Assembly: GCF_022751215.1 (NCBI RefSeq)
Contig: NZ_JAICDG010000002.1
Coordinates: 434,001-498,000, forward strand
Origin: Actinomadura terrae
Lineage (GTDB): Bacteria; Actinomycetota; Actinomycetes; Streptosporangiales; Streptosporangiaceae
Reading direction: 5' to 3'
DNA: 64,000 nucleotides
Shown here: in pieces, positions 48,425 through 57,166 of the stretch
Numbering within the stretch: position 1 is the stretch's first letter
How the letters are laid out: every line of letters starts with the position of its first letter
The notes under the pieces: model-generated
Database searches by the model: none
Seen by the model: the letters and a program-made list of their open reading frames with translations, nothing else
Told to the model about the DNA's origin: nothing
Made by a program: the position numbers and the translations under genes

Positions 48425-49945
48425 ATGAGGTACGCGCACGAGGTCGGCAAGGTGCGGGCGGCGGAGCAGGCGCTCATGGCCCGCCTCCCGGACGGCACGC
48501 TGATGCAGCGCGCCGCCGCCGGGCTGGCGTCGGTCTGCGCGAGGCTCCTGCCCGCCGTCTACGGCGCGCACGTCGTGCTGCTGGTCGGCGGCGGCGACAA
48601 CGGCGGCGACGCCCTGTACGCGGGCGCGCGGCTGGCCCGCAGGGGCGCGCGCGTCGACGCCGTCCGGGCCGGAACCAAGATCCACGCGGGCGGCCTGGCG
48701 GCGCTGCTGGGCGCGGGCGGCCGGCTGCGCGAGGCCGATGAGGACAGCGAGGCCGTGATCGCCGCCGCCGACCTGATCATCGACGGGCTCACCGGCATCG
48801 GCGGGTTCGGCGGGCTGCGCGAGCCGCACGCGACGTTGGCCGTCCAGGCCTCGCGGGCGCTCGGGACGGTCGTCGCCTGCGACGTCCCGAGCGGCGTGGA
48901 CGCGGGCACCGGACGCGTCGCGGGCGCCGCCGTCCAGGCCGACGTGACGGTCACGTTCGGCACCCACAAACCCGGGCTGCTCATCGACCCCGGCGCGTCC
49001 TACTGCGGCGTCGTGGAGCTCGTCGACATCGGGATCGGGCCCGACCTGCCCGATCCGGACGTGGTGGCCCCGCGCTCCGCCGACATCCGCCCGCCGGAGC
49101 CGGGGCCGGAGTCCGACAAGTACCGGCGCGGCGTCGTCGGCATCCTCGCGGGCGGCGAGGAGTTCACCGGCGCGGCCGTCCTGTGCACGGGCGGGGCGCT
49201 GCACGGCGGGGCCGGGATGGTCCGCTTCGCCTCGGCGCCGCGTCCGGTCGAGCTGGTCCGGCAGCGCTGGCCCGAGGCCGTCACGACCGTGATCGAACCG
49301 GGCGACGGCGCGGCGCTGGCGAAGATCGGCCGCGTCCAGTCGTGGGTGGTCGGCCCGGGGCTCGGCACCGGGCAGGCCGCCGAGTCGCTGCTGGAGGCCG
49401 TGCTCGGCACCGACCTGCCCGTGCTCGTGGACGCCGATGGGCTCACCGTCCTCGCCCGCCGCCGCGACCTGCTGCGCCGGGACGCGCCGACCGTGCTCAC
49501 CCCGCACGCGGGCGAGCTGTCGCGGCTGGTCGGCGCGAGCCGCGAGGCGATCGAGGCGTCCCGATTGGAGCATGCGCGCGGCGCCGCCGCCGAGCTGGCC
49601 GCGACCGTGCTGCTGAAGGGCTCGACGACGCTGGTCGCCGAGCAGGACCGGCCCGTCCGCGTCAACCCGACCGGCACGCCCCGGCTGGCGGCGGCGGGCA
49701 CCGGCGACGTCCTGTCCGGCCTGATCGGCGCCCTGCTCGCGGGCGGCATGCCCGCGCTGGACGCGGCGACCGCGGGCGCCTACCTGCACGGCCTCGCCGC
49801 CCGCCTGGCCTCCGCCGGGCCCTGGACGGACGGCGAGCCCGGACGCGGCGAGGCCCCGATCACCGCCGCCGACGTGATCGCTGCCCTTCCCGAAGCCTTC
49901 CGGACGCTTGTTCGGGGGGAGTGGGGGGTCGTCCCCCCACAATGA
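48425..49945 (+). CDS. nnr: bifunctional NAD(P)H-hydrate epimerase / ADP-dependent NAD(P)H-hydrate dehydratase
   Basis: A 506-residue repair enzyme for damaged NADHX/NADPHX. The N-terminal YjeF epimerase domain (1-205) has GGGDNGGDAL (55-64) and DVPSGVDAGTG; the C-terminal ribokinase-like dehydratase (about 225-500) has LTPHAGELSRLVG and AAAGTGDVLSGLIGALLAGG. ATG 48425 has GGGGAG 6 bases away; the frame opens at GTG 48386. It is followed by alr. Confidence 0.94.
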   Translation: MRYAHEVGKVRAAEQALMARLPDGTLMQRAAAGLASVCARLLPAVYGAHVVLLVGGGDNGGDALYAGARLARRGARVDAVRAGTKIHAGGLAALLGAGGRLREADEDSEAVIAAADLIIDGLTGIGGFGGLREPHATLAVQASRALGTVVACDVPSGVDAGTGRVAGAAVQADVTVTFGTHKPGLLIDPGASYCGVVELVDIGIGPDLPDPDVVAPRSADIRPPEPGPESDKYRRGVVGILAGGEEFTGAAVLCTGGALHGGAGMVRFASAPRPVELVRQRWPEAVTTVIEPGDGAALAKIGRVQSWVVGPGLGTGQAAESLLEAVLGTDLPVLVDADGLTVLARRRDLLRRDAPTVLTPHAGELSRLVGASREAIEASRLEHARGAAAELAATVLLKGSTTLVAEQDRPVRVNPTGTPRLAAAGTGDVLSGLIGALLAGGMPALDAATAGAYLHGLAARLASAGPWTDGEPGRGEAPITAADVIAALPEAFRTLVRGEWGVVPPQ

Positions 49946-50109
49946 ACCGGGTCGTGTGAGCCGGGGTTGATGGGGCCCGAACAACGGTGGGGACATGGAC
50001 GTCAAAGCGGGTAGAGGGCACCCTGGGTGCTCGCGGAGGGCGCGTACGGGGGCGTGAGCTGGGGCGGTATGCCCCGGGCACGGCACAGGTGACGGCACAC
50101 TGGGTGGCC

Positions 50110-51234
50110 ATGAGGGTTTCAGCGGAGGCTCGCGTCGATCTCGACGCGATCGGCGACAACATCGGTCTGCTGCGCGAGCGCGCGGGAGACGCCGAGGTCA
50201 TGGCCATGGTCAAGGCCGAGGCGTACGGGCACGGGCTGGTCGAGGCGGGTCGGGCCGCCGTCGCGGGCGGTGCCACCTGGCTCGGCGTGGCCAAGCTCGC
50301 CGAGGGGCTGCGGCTGCGCGAGGCCGGGGTGGACGTCCGCACGCTGGTGTGCCTGGGCGTCCCCGGCGAGCCGTACGAGCAGGCCGTGGCGCGCGACGTC
50401 GACCTGGCCGCCGGCACGGTCTGGATGGTGGAGGAGGTCGTCGAGGCGGCCGAGCGCGCCGGGCGTCCGGCGCGGATCCACCTCAAGGCCGACACCGGCA
50501 TGAGCCGGGGCGGCGCCGGGGAGCGCGACTGGGCCACGCTGGTGGACGCGGCGCTGAAGGCCGAGGCGTCTGGGCACCTGCGGGTCGTCGGGATCATGTC
50601 CCACTTCGCGTGCGCGGACGAGCCGGGCCACCCCTCGATCGCGGCGCAGCTCGACGCGTTCGGCGCGATGACCGAGCACGCCGAGCGGGTCGGCGCGCGG
50701 TTCGAGGTGCGGCACATCGCGAACTCGGCGGCGACGCTGACCCTGCCGGAGTCGCACTTCGACATCGTCCGGCCCGGGATCGCGGCCTACGGGCTGACGC
50801 CGATGCCCGCCGCCGGGACGTTCGGGCTGCGGCCCGCGATGACGCTCGTGGCCAGCGCGGCGCTGGTGAAGCGGGTCTCGGCGGGCAGCGGTGTGTCCTA
50901 CGGCCACACTTACATCACCGAGCGTGAGACGACGCTGGCCCTCGTCCCGGCCGGGTATGGGGACGGTATCCCGAGGCACGGCTCGAACCTCCTGGAGGTC
51001 TTCGCGGCGGGACGGCGGCGCACGATCGCCGGGCGCGTCTGCATGGATCAGTTCGTCATCGACATCGAGGACGACGACATGGTCGCGGGCGACGAGATCA
51101 TCCTGTTCGGCCCGGGCGACCAGGGCGAGCCCACCGCGCAGGACTGGGCGGACCCCCTTGGAACGATCTCGTATGAGATCGTCACCCGCATCGGGATCCG
51201 GGTGCCGAGGGCGTACTCCGGCCGGGCGGTGTAG
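50110..51234 (+). CDS. alr: alanine racemase
   Basis: A 374-residue PLP enzyme making D-alanine for peptidoglycan. The PLP lysine is Lys35 in AMVKAEAYGHG and the second catalytic base Tyr264 in GVSYGHTY; AGRVCMDQF carries the carboxylated region. ATG 50110 was chosen from the long upstream-open frame because it gives MRVSAEARVDLDAI. The hydrolase gene follows by 10 bases. The 164-base gap before it shows no clear feature. Confidence 0.96.
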   Translation: MRVSAEARVDLDAIGDNIGLLRERAGDAEVMAMVKAEAYGHGLVEAGRAAVAGGATWLGVAKLAEGLRLREAGVDVRTLVCLGVPGEPYEQAVARDVDLAAGTVWMVEEVVEAAERAGRPARIHLKADTGMSRGGAGERDWATLVDAALKAEASGHLRVVGIMSHFACADEPGHPSIAAQLDAFGAMTEHAERVGARFEVRHIANSAATLTLPESHFDIVRPGIAAYGLTPMPAAGTFGLRPAMTLVASAALVKRVSAGSGVSYGHTYITERETTLALVPAGYGDGIPRHGSNLLEVFAAGRRRTIAGRVCMDQFVIDIEDDDMVAGDEIILFGPGDQGEPTAQDWADPLGTISYEIVTRIGIRVPRAYSGRAV

Positions 51235-51244
51235 GGGCGCGCGA

Positions 51245-52351
51245 ATGGACAGCAGGAACAGGCGCAGGATCGGCATCGTCGGCGCCGTCGCGGGCGTCGG
51301 CGCGGCCGGGGTGGGCGCGGCGGTCGGCCTGCGCCGCCTCGCGGTCGGACGCGTCCGGCTGCGCCCCGATCCCGACGCCGACGAGCCGTTCGGCACGCTG
51401 CGCGGCGAGGAGCTGACCGTCCAGGCGGACGACGACCTCCCCCTGCACGTCGAGATCGATGAGGGCGCCGACGGCGCCAGCGACCTGACCGTCGTCTTCT
51501 GCCACGGCTACTGCCTCACCCAGGACGCCTGGCACTACCAGCGCCGCGACCTGCGCGGCCTCCGGATGGTCTTCTGGGACCAGCGCAGCCACGGCCGCAG
51601 CGGCCGGGGCAACCCCCTGCACGCGACCATCGAGCAGACCGGCGAGGACCTGTACGCGGTGCTCACCGCCGCCGTCCCGACCGGGCCGGTCGTCCTCGTC
51701 GGGCACTCGATGGGCGGCATGTCGATCATGGCGCTGGCCGACCGGCGTCCCGAGCTGTTCGGCGACCGGGTGGTCGGGGTGGCGCTGGTCAACACCTCGT
51801 GCGGGGACCTCGCGGAGATGACGCTCGGGCTGCCGCTGGTGCTGGGCAAGCTCGTCGGCCCGCTGGCGCCCCGGGCGCTGCGCGGCCTCGGCCGCCGCGC
51901 CGCCCTGGTCGACCGGGCGCGCGGGCTGAGCGCCGACCTCGCGTTCCTCGTCACCCGCAAGATGGCCTTCGCCGACAAGCAGGTCAGCCCCACGGTCGTC
52001 GACTTCCTCGAACACCTGATCAGGGCCACGCCGATCGACGTGATCGCCGAGTTCTACCCGGCGCTGGCCGGGCACGACAAGGCCGCCGCGCTGAAGACGA
52101 TCGGCCGGTTGCCCGTCCTCGTGCTCGCTGGCGGCAAGGACCGGCTGACCCCCGCCGCGCACGGCCGCCTCATCGCCGAGGCCCTGCCGGACGCCGACCT
52201 GGTGGAGGTGGACGAGGCGGGCCACGTCCTGCCCCTGGAGTACCCGGGCGTGGTCACCGGCGCCCTCCGCCGCCTGATCGCCCGCGCGCACCCCAGCCAC
52301 GTTGAGCCCGACCACGACGAACCCGGCCACGAACAGGAGCGCACCGCATGA
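51245..52351 (+). CDS. alpha/beta hydrolase
   Basis: A 368-residue protein with an N-terminal hydrophobic helix (about 8-30) that probably anchors or exports it. The catalytic triad is visible: Ser155 in GHSMGG, Asp299 in GGKDRLTP and His327 in EAGHVLPLEYP, with oxyanion motif CHGYCLTQDAWHYQR and DQRSHGRSG. Substrate unknown. It overlaps tsaE by ATGA. Conserved between alr and tsaE in actinobacteria to my knowledge. Confidence 0.9.
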   Translation: MDSRNRRRIGIVGAVAGVGAAGVGAAVGLRRLAVGRVRLRPDPDADEPFGTLRGEELTVQADDDLPLHVEIDEGADGASDLTVVFCHGYCLTQDAWHYQRRDLRGLRMVFWDQRSHGRSGRGNPLHATIEQTGEDLYAVLTAAVPTGPVVLVGHSMGGMSIMALADRRPELFGDRVVGVALVNTSCGDLAEMTLGLPLVLGKLVGPLAPRALRGLGRRAALVDRARGLSADLAFLVTRKMAFADKQVSPTVVDFLEHLIRATPIDVIAEFYPALAGHDKAAALKTIGRLPVLVLAGGKDRLTPAAHGRLIAEALPDADLVEVDEAGHVLPLEYPGVVTGALRRLIARAHPSHVEPDHDEPGHEQERTA

Positions 52352-52818
52352 AGGGGATCACCGTCGCCGTTCCCACGTCCGGGGACATGCGGGAGCTCGG
52401 GGTCCGGCTGGCGGGCAAGCTCGCGGCCGGGGACCTGCTCGTGCTCACCGGGAGCCTCGGGGCGGGCAAGACGACGCTCACGCAGGGGATCGGCGAGGGG
52501 CTGAAGGTGCGCGGGCCGATCACCTCGCCGACGTTCGTCATCGCGCGGGTGCATCCCTCGCTCGCGGGCGGGCCTCCGCTGGTGCACGTCGACGCCTACC
52601 GGCTGGGCGGTTTCGCGGAGCTGGACGATCTCGATCTGGACGCCTCCGTCGAGGAATCGGTGACGATCGTGGAATGGGGCGAAGGGCTCGCCGAGGGCCT
52701 CGCCGACGACCGGCTGGAAGTGATCATTTCCCGTTCGGACGGTCCCGCCGAGGACCGCGAAGTAATGATCAACGGAATCGGTGATCGCTGGTCCGACCTG
52801 GAGCTCGACCTCGGCTGA
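52348..52818 (+). CDS. tsaE: tRNA t6A synthesis ATPase TsaE
   Basis: A 156-residue P-loop ATPase (GSLGAGKT, residues 35-42; SPTFVIARV; HVDAYRL; EWGEGLAE) needed with TsaB and TsaD for threonylcarbamoyl transfer to A37 of ANN-decoding tRNAs. Start overlaps the hydrolase stop. It is separated from tsaB by an unrelated membrane protein gene. Confidence 0.95.
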   Translation: MKGITVAVPTSGDMRELGVRLAGKLAAGDLLVLTGSLGAGKTTLTQGIGEGLKVRGPITSPTFVIARVHPSLAGGPPLVHVDAYRLGGFAELDDLDLDASVEESVTIVEWGEGLAEGLADDRLEVIISRSDGPAEDREVMINGIGDRWSDLELDLG

Positions 52819-52850
52819 CGGTCGCGGAAGATCCTTTTAGTACCCCATTA

Positions 52851-52876
52851 GTCCGGTCGAACTCGTTGGACCGGAC
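52851..52876. other. inverted repeat after tsaE
   Basis: GTCCGGTC (52851-52858), 10 bases, GACCGGAC (52869-52876), perfect. It lies 33 bases after tsaE and 72 before the DUF3558-like gene; either a terminator or an operator. The neighbouring bases (CTTTTAGTACCCCATTAG) are A+T-rich. Confidence 0.5.
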
Positions 52877-52947
52877 ATGTCGTACTCTTTGCCGGAACGA
52901 ACCTCACCTCGCGACAAATCAGATTGCGCAAGCAGGAGAGGGATCAG

Positions 52948-53712
52948 GTGAGCGGCAGCGACAGATACAACGTCCCCGAGGGGCGCCGGAGCGGGAGCCA
53001 TCGCGCCGTCCGCGAGCACCGTCCCCGGCGCCGCCGCCGGGCGGCGATCACGCTGGCCGGGGTCGGCGTGGGCCTCGTCGCGTGCGGGTTCGCCGCGTTC
53101 GCCCTCCTCGGCGGCGGAGGTGGGGACGGCGCGTCCGGCAAGGCCGTGGGCGGCGGCGCCACCGAGAGCAGCCCCATGACCGGCAGTCCGTCGATCAAGG
53201 CCGAGCGGGCCCTCGTCCCGGACGCGTGCACGCTGGTGGGCGACGAGCTCGCCGGACGGCTCGCGCCCGGCGCCACCCGCAACCAGGCCGACGGCTACCA
53301 GTCCGACGACCGGCAGAACCAGTGCGTGTGGGGCGCCTACACCGGCGACCGCAAGCGCCAGCTCACCGTCGAGCTCCGCGCGATCGCCGCCGCCGCGCAG
53401 CGGACGCCGACCGACACCGCCCGCGCCATGTTCGCCTCCGAGCGCAAGGACGACGAGTCGGGCAAGGGCCTCCCGGCGGGCCAGGAGCTCACCGAGAAGC
53501 GCGGTCTGGACGATGTCGGCGACGAGGGCTACGCCGTCTACAGCGTGGACGAGGGGCAGGGTTCGGGCGAGGCCATCGCCAACGTCCGTGCGATCAACGT
53601 GCTGGTCACCGTCCACTACGCGGGTTCGGACGACCGCGACCCCCTCGCCCCCGACGACGCCGTGGACGGCGCCGTGGAGGCGGTCAAGGCCGTGCTGCGA
53701 AACCTGACCTGA
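52948..53712 (+). CDS. membrane or lipoprotein with DUF3558-like domain
   Basis: A 254-residue protein. GTG 52948 follows AGGAGAGG at 7 bases. Residues 1-33 are basic, then a hydrophobic helix (about 34-57) containing LVAC, which may be a lipobox, but hydrophobicity continues past the Cys, so a plain transmembrane anchor is equally likely. The outer part has PDACTLVGDELAGRL and QNQCVWGAYTGDRKRQLTVE, the DUF3558 layout with two cysteines. Function unknown. Inserted between tsaE and tsaB. Confidence 0.75.
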   Translation: MSGSDRYNVPEGRRSGSHRAVREHRPRRRRRAAITLAGVGVGLVACGFAAFALLGGGGGDGASGKAVGGGATESSPMTGSPSIKAERALVPDACTLVGDELAGRLAPGATRNQADGYQSDDRQNQCVWGAYTGDRKRQLTVELRAIAAAAQRTPTDTARAMFASERKDDESGKGLPAGQELTEKRGLDDVGDEGYAVYSVDEGQGSGEAIANVRAINVLVTVHYAGSDDRDPLAPDDAVDGAVEAVKAVLRNLT

Positions 53713-53740
53713 CCTCGCGTCCTCCTAAACTGGCCTCGTG
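53704..53740 (+). promoter_or_regulatory. candidate leaderless promoter of tsaB
   Basis: CTGACC (53704-53709), 16-base spacer, TAAACT (53726-53731), 6 bases, then the tsaB GTG at 53738. No Shine-Dalgarno precedes the GTG. The -35 overlaps the end of the upstream gene. Confidence 0.5.
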
Positions 53741-54436
53741 CTGGTTCTGGCTTTCGACACCGCTACCGCCGCGATCACCGTGGCCCTGTACGAGTGGACC
53801 CCCGGCGAGGGCGCCGTGCCCCGGGGGGCGGCGGAGGCCGTCGACCGGCGCAGGCACACCGAGTTGCTCACGCCGTCCATCGCCCAGGTGATGGCGGACG
53901 CGGGCGCCGCGCCCGAGGATCTGAGCGCGATCGCCGTCGGGGTCGGCCCCGGCCCCTACACCGGGCTCCGGGTCGGGCTGGTCACGGCGCGGGCGATGGG
54001 GGAGGCCCTCGGCGTCCCCGTGCACGGCGTCTGCACGCTGGACGTCATCGCCTGGGCCACCGGACGCGACGAGCCGTTCGCCGTCGCCACCGACGCCCGC
54101 CGCAAGGAGGTCTACTGGGCGCGGTACGACTCGTGCCGCGCGCGCGCCACCGAACCTGCCGTGGGCCCGGCGCCGGACGTCCTGGACGGCGCGCCCGAGG
54201 GCCTGCCCGTCGTGGGCGAGGGCGCGGCCCTGTACCCGGAGGCGTTGGGGTACCCGGAGGCGTCGGGCGACTCCGCGCACGAGCCGCTGCTGCCGACGGC
54301 GACGGCGCTCGCGGAACTGGCCGTGGCGCGCCTGGCCGGGCTCAAGGGCCCCGACCTGCTTCCCCCCGAACCGCTCTACCTGCGCCGTCCCGACGCCAAG
54401 GAGCCCGGGCCGCGCAAGAAGGTGACCCCGGCGTGA
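53738..54436 (+). CDS. tsaB: tRNA t6A synthesis protein TsaB
   Basis: A 232-residue ASKHA-fold protein, the TsaD partner. MLVLAFDTATAAITVAL, GVGPGPYTGLRVGLVTARAM (split here as two family motifs) and TDARRKEVYWARY are typical. Its TGA overlaps rimI in GTGA. Confidence 0.94.
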   Translation: MLVLAFDTATAAITVALYEWTPGEGAVPRGAAEAVDRRRHTELLTPSIAQVMADAGAAPEDLSAIAVGVGPGPYTGLRVGLVTARAMGEALGVPVHGVCTLDVIAWATGRDEPFAVATDARRKEVYWARYDSCRARATEPAVGPAPDVLDGAPEGLPVVGEGAALYPEALGYPEASGDSAHEPLLPTATALAELAVARLAGLKGPDLLPPEPLYLRRPDAKEPGPRKKVTPA

Positions 54437-54933
54437 GCGACGTCGTCCTGCGGCAGATGACCGGGGCGGACCTGCCGTCCGTCCACCGGTTGGAGACCGT
54501 GCTGTTCCCGGAGGACGCCTGGAGCGAGGGCATGCTCCGCGAGGAGCTCGCCGAGCAGCCGCGGACCAGGCACTACGTCGTCGCCGAGGAGGCGGGCGGC
54601 GAGACCGGCGGCGAGATCGTCGGTTACGCGGGCCTCGCGGTCGCGGGCGGGCAGGCCGACGTGCAGACGATCGGGGTCCGCGCCGACCGGCGCGGCGGCG
54701 GCATCGGCGCCGCGCTGCTGACCGCGCTGATCGACGAGGCCGTCCGCCGCGAGAGCGAGGCGGTGTTCCTTGAGGTGCGCGCCGACAACGACGGCGCCCG
54801 GCGGCTCTACGAGCGGTTCGGGTTCGGCCGGGTCGGCGTCCGCAGACGCTACTACCAGCCCGCGAACGTGGACGCGATCGTGATGCGGCGGATGCTGCAT
54901 CGCCGTCCCGTGGGCTTCTCCCGGGAGATGTGA
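54433..54933 (+). CDS. rimI: ribosomal protein S18-alanine N-acetyltransferase-like GNAT
   Basis: A 166-residue GNAT acetyltransferase from GTG 54433. The acetyl-CoA loop is QTIGVRADRRGGGIGAALL and the RimI-type end is EVRADNDGARRLYERFGF then VRRRYYQP. Position between tsaB and tsaD supports RimI, though target protein cannot be proved. tsaD starts at the base after its stop. Confidence 0.92.
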   Translation: MSDVVLRQMTGADLPSVHRLETVLFPEDAWSEGMLREELAEQPRTRHYVVAEEAGGETGGEIVGYAGLAVAGGQADVQTIGVRADRRGGGIGAALLTALIDEAVRRESEAVFLEVRADNDGARRLYERFGFGRVGVRRRYYQPANVDAIVMRRMLHRRPVGFSREM

Positions 54934-55968
54934 ATGATTCGCGACGAGCCGCTGGTGCTCGGCATCGAGACCTCCTGCGACGAGACCGGCGTCGGGATCG
55001 TGCGCGGGCACACGCTGCTCGCGGACGCGATCGCCTCCAGCGTCGACCAGCACGCGAGGTTCGGCGGGGTCGTGCCCGAGGTCGCCTCGCGCGCGCACCT
55101 GGAGGCGATGACGCCGACCGTGGAGCGGGCGCTGGCCGACGCGGGCGTGTCCTTCGCCGACGTCGACGCGTTCGCGGTGACGGCGGGCCCGGGGCTGCCG
55201 GGCGCGCTGATGGTCGGGGTGGCCGCCGCGAAGGCGTACGCGCTCTCGCTCGGCAAGCCGCTCTACGGCGTCAACCACCTGGCCGCGCACGTGTGCGTCG
55301 ACCAGCTCGAACACGGGCCGCTGCCCAAGCCGTGCGTGGCGATGCTCGTGTCGGGCGGCCACTCCTCGCTGCTGCTGGTCCCGGACGTGGCGAGCGACGT
55401 CCGCTCGCTCGGCAGCACCGTGGACGACGCGGCCGGTGAGGCGTTCGACAAGGTCGCGCGCGTCCTGGACCTGGGCTTCCCCGGTGGGCCCGTGATCGAC
55501 CGGATGGCGCGGGAGGGCGATCCGGCCGCGATCGCGTTCCCGCGCGGCAAGTACAACGACGGCACCTACGACTTCTCGTTCTCCGGGCTCAAGACGGCCG
55601 TCGCGCGGTGGGTGGAGGCCAGGGAGCGGGCCGGAGAGCCGGTGCCGGTCGCGGACGTCGCCGCGTCGTTCCAGGAGGCCGTGGTCGACGTCCTCACCCA
55701 GAAGGCGCTCAAGGTCTGCAAGGACAACGGCGTGCACGACCTGCTGATCGGCGGCGGCGTCGCGGCGAACTCGCGGCTGCGGGCGCTCGCGGCGGAGCGG
55801 TGCGCGGCCGCCGGGGTCCGGCTGCGGGTGCCGCGTCCGAAGCTGTGCACCGACAACGGCGCGATGGTCGCGGCGCTCGGGTCGGAGTTGGTCGCCTCGG
55901 GCCTCGCGCCGTCCGACCTGGAGCTTCCGGCCGACTCCAGCCTGCCGATCGAGTCGATCACCCTCTGA
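54934..55968 (+). CDS. tsaD: tRNA N6-adenosine threonylcarbamoyltransferase TsaD
   Basis: A 344-residue catalytic subunit of t6A synthesis. [14 protein letters not shown] near residues 10-23, metal ligands His115 and His119 (NHLAAH), [11 protein letters not shown], and [13 protein letters not shown] near the end. Directly abuts rimI. Followed by convergent minus-strand gene with 6 bases between. Confidence 0.97.
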   Translation: MIRDEPLVLGIETSCDETGVGIVRGHTLLADAIASSVDQHARFGGVVPEVASRAHLEAMTPTVERALADAGVSFADVDAFAVTAGPGLPGALMVGVAAAKAYALSLGKPLYGVNHLAAHVCVDQLEHGPLPKPCVAMLVSGGHSSLLLVPDVASDVRSLGSTVDDAAGEAFDKVARVLDLGFPGGPVIDRMAREGDPAAIAFPRGKYNDGTYDFSFSGLKTAVARWVEARERAGEPVPVADVAASFQEAVVDVLTQKALKVCKDNGVHDLLIGGGVAANSRLRALAAERCAAAGVRLRVPRPKLCTDNGAMVAALGSELVASGLAPSDLELPADSSLPIESITL

Positions 55969-55974
55969 GGACCG

Positions 55975-56976
55975 TTACGGGCTGAGCGCGGCGACCAGCC
56001 CGGCGAGGTAGTCCTCCAGTAGGGGGACCTTCGCCTCGTCCAGCACCCGGCCCTCCTCCTCGGGCAGCAGGTCGAGGACGCACCGCACGTCCCAGTACGG
56101 GTCGTGCTCGTAGCCGCCCGACACCTGGTCGAACGCCGACAGGAACCGCTCGGCGACGCGCGGCCCGTACCGCAGGACGAGGCCGCACCGCATCCGCGCG
56201 ATGTCGACCGCGATCGGGCCGGACGAGGCGTCCGACCAGTCGACGACGCCGGTGAGCTTCCCGTACGACCAGAGCGTGTTGTCGGTGTGGTAGTCGCGGT
56301 GGATGAACCGGGCGGGCGCGAACGGCGGCGGGCCCGACGCCAGCGCGAACGCGCGCTCCCACAGGCCCGGGCGCAGCGCGTGCCGGGGCGGGACCCGCAC
56401 GTCGAGCCGGTTGTAGGGGACGTAGGGGGGCATCGTGGCCGCGCCGTTCAGCGCGTGCACCGCGAGCAGCGCGGCGGCGAGCTGGATCAGGTACTCGGGC
56501 AGGTCGTCGGGCGCGGGCCGGGGCGGATGACCGACCAGCCGCGTGATCAGCAGCGCGGGCACGTCGCAGTACGCGCCGGACGGGTCGGCGGCGACCAGCG
56601 AGGGCGTCGGGATCGGGCAGCCCGCCAGCAGCGCCAGCGCGGCGATCTCCCGCTCGGGCGAGAACTCGGTGTCGCCGTAGCAGCGCCGCGCGGTCGGCCC
56701 CCGGTCGGGCCCGGCACCGGCGTCGGCCCCGGCGGGCGCCTCGGCGGGCAGTTCGTCGCGGGGCGTCCAGCGGCGCAGGACGAGCCGGTGGGCGCTGCCC
56801 GACGGGGTCTCGACGAGCAGCGCGTGGTTGGCGTGGGCGGTGCCGCCCGCCAGCGGCCGGATCATCCGCACCTCGGCGCCCTTGCCCAGGCAGCCCTCCA
56901 CCCAGCGCAGGGTGGTGGGGCCGAGCTGGGCGCGGGCGGGCGCGGTCGGAGCCGGAGTGTGGGTCACGAGATCCAT
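55975..56976 (-). CDS. APH-family phosphotransferase
   Basis: A 333-residue kinase-fold protein. The Brenner motif is HRDYHTDNT (226-234; Asp228 catalytic, Asn233) and the metal Asp is in GVVDWSDA (Asp246). LAGGTAHANHALLVE is the Gly-rich loop. Family members phosphorylate aminoglycosides, homoserine, choline or other small molecules; substrate is not apparent, and the chromosomal core location argues against a dedicated resistance gene. Confidence 0.85.
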   Translation of the reverse strand: MDLVTHTPAPTAPARAQLGPTTLRWVEGCLGKGAEVRMIRPLAGGTAHANHALLVETPSGSAHRLVLRRWTPRDELPAEAPAGADAGAGPDRGPTARRCYGDTEFSPEREIAALALLAGCPIPTPSLVAADPSGAYCDVPALLITRLVGHPPRPAPDDLPEYLIQLAAALLAVHALNGAATMPPYVPYNRLDVRVPPRHALRPGLWERAFALASGPPPFAPARFIHRDYHTDNTLWSYGKLTGVVDWSDASSGPIAVDIARMRCGLVLRYGPRVAERFLSAFDQVSGGYEHDPYWDVRCVLDLLPEEEGRVLDEAKVPLLEDYLAGLVAALSP

Positions 56977-57107
56977 GAAAACGGATTCCGAAGGGTATTG
57001 GGAGTGATTTTGCGAAGACGGAACGTAACATTCTGCACGTCATCGACGTGCCTTGATCAAGATCTTCCGGTGCGGAGGCGGGGTGCCCGGAGGATGCGGT
57101 GTGAGGC

Positions 57108-57153
57108 GGGTGGGGCCGCGTCGCCACAGCGGTGCGATCGCACGACCCCACCC
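57108..57153 (-). terminator. hairpin downstream of the coiled-coil gene
   Basis: GGGTGGGG (57108-57115) pairs with CCCCACCC (57146-57153). The 30-base loop holds the palindrome TGCGATCGCA (57133-57142). It lies 14 bases after the stop of the minus-strand coiled-coil gene, in the 190-base gap before the phosphotransferase gene. Confidence 0.5.
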
Positions 57154-57166
57154 ACCCGGAGGTGGC

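Noticed and set aside
55975..56976. Aminoglycoside resistance gene
   Set aside because: The APH fold is shared by many metabolic kinases; there is no mobile element nearby and codon use is native, so a resistance label is not justified.
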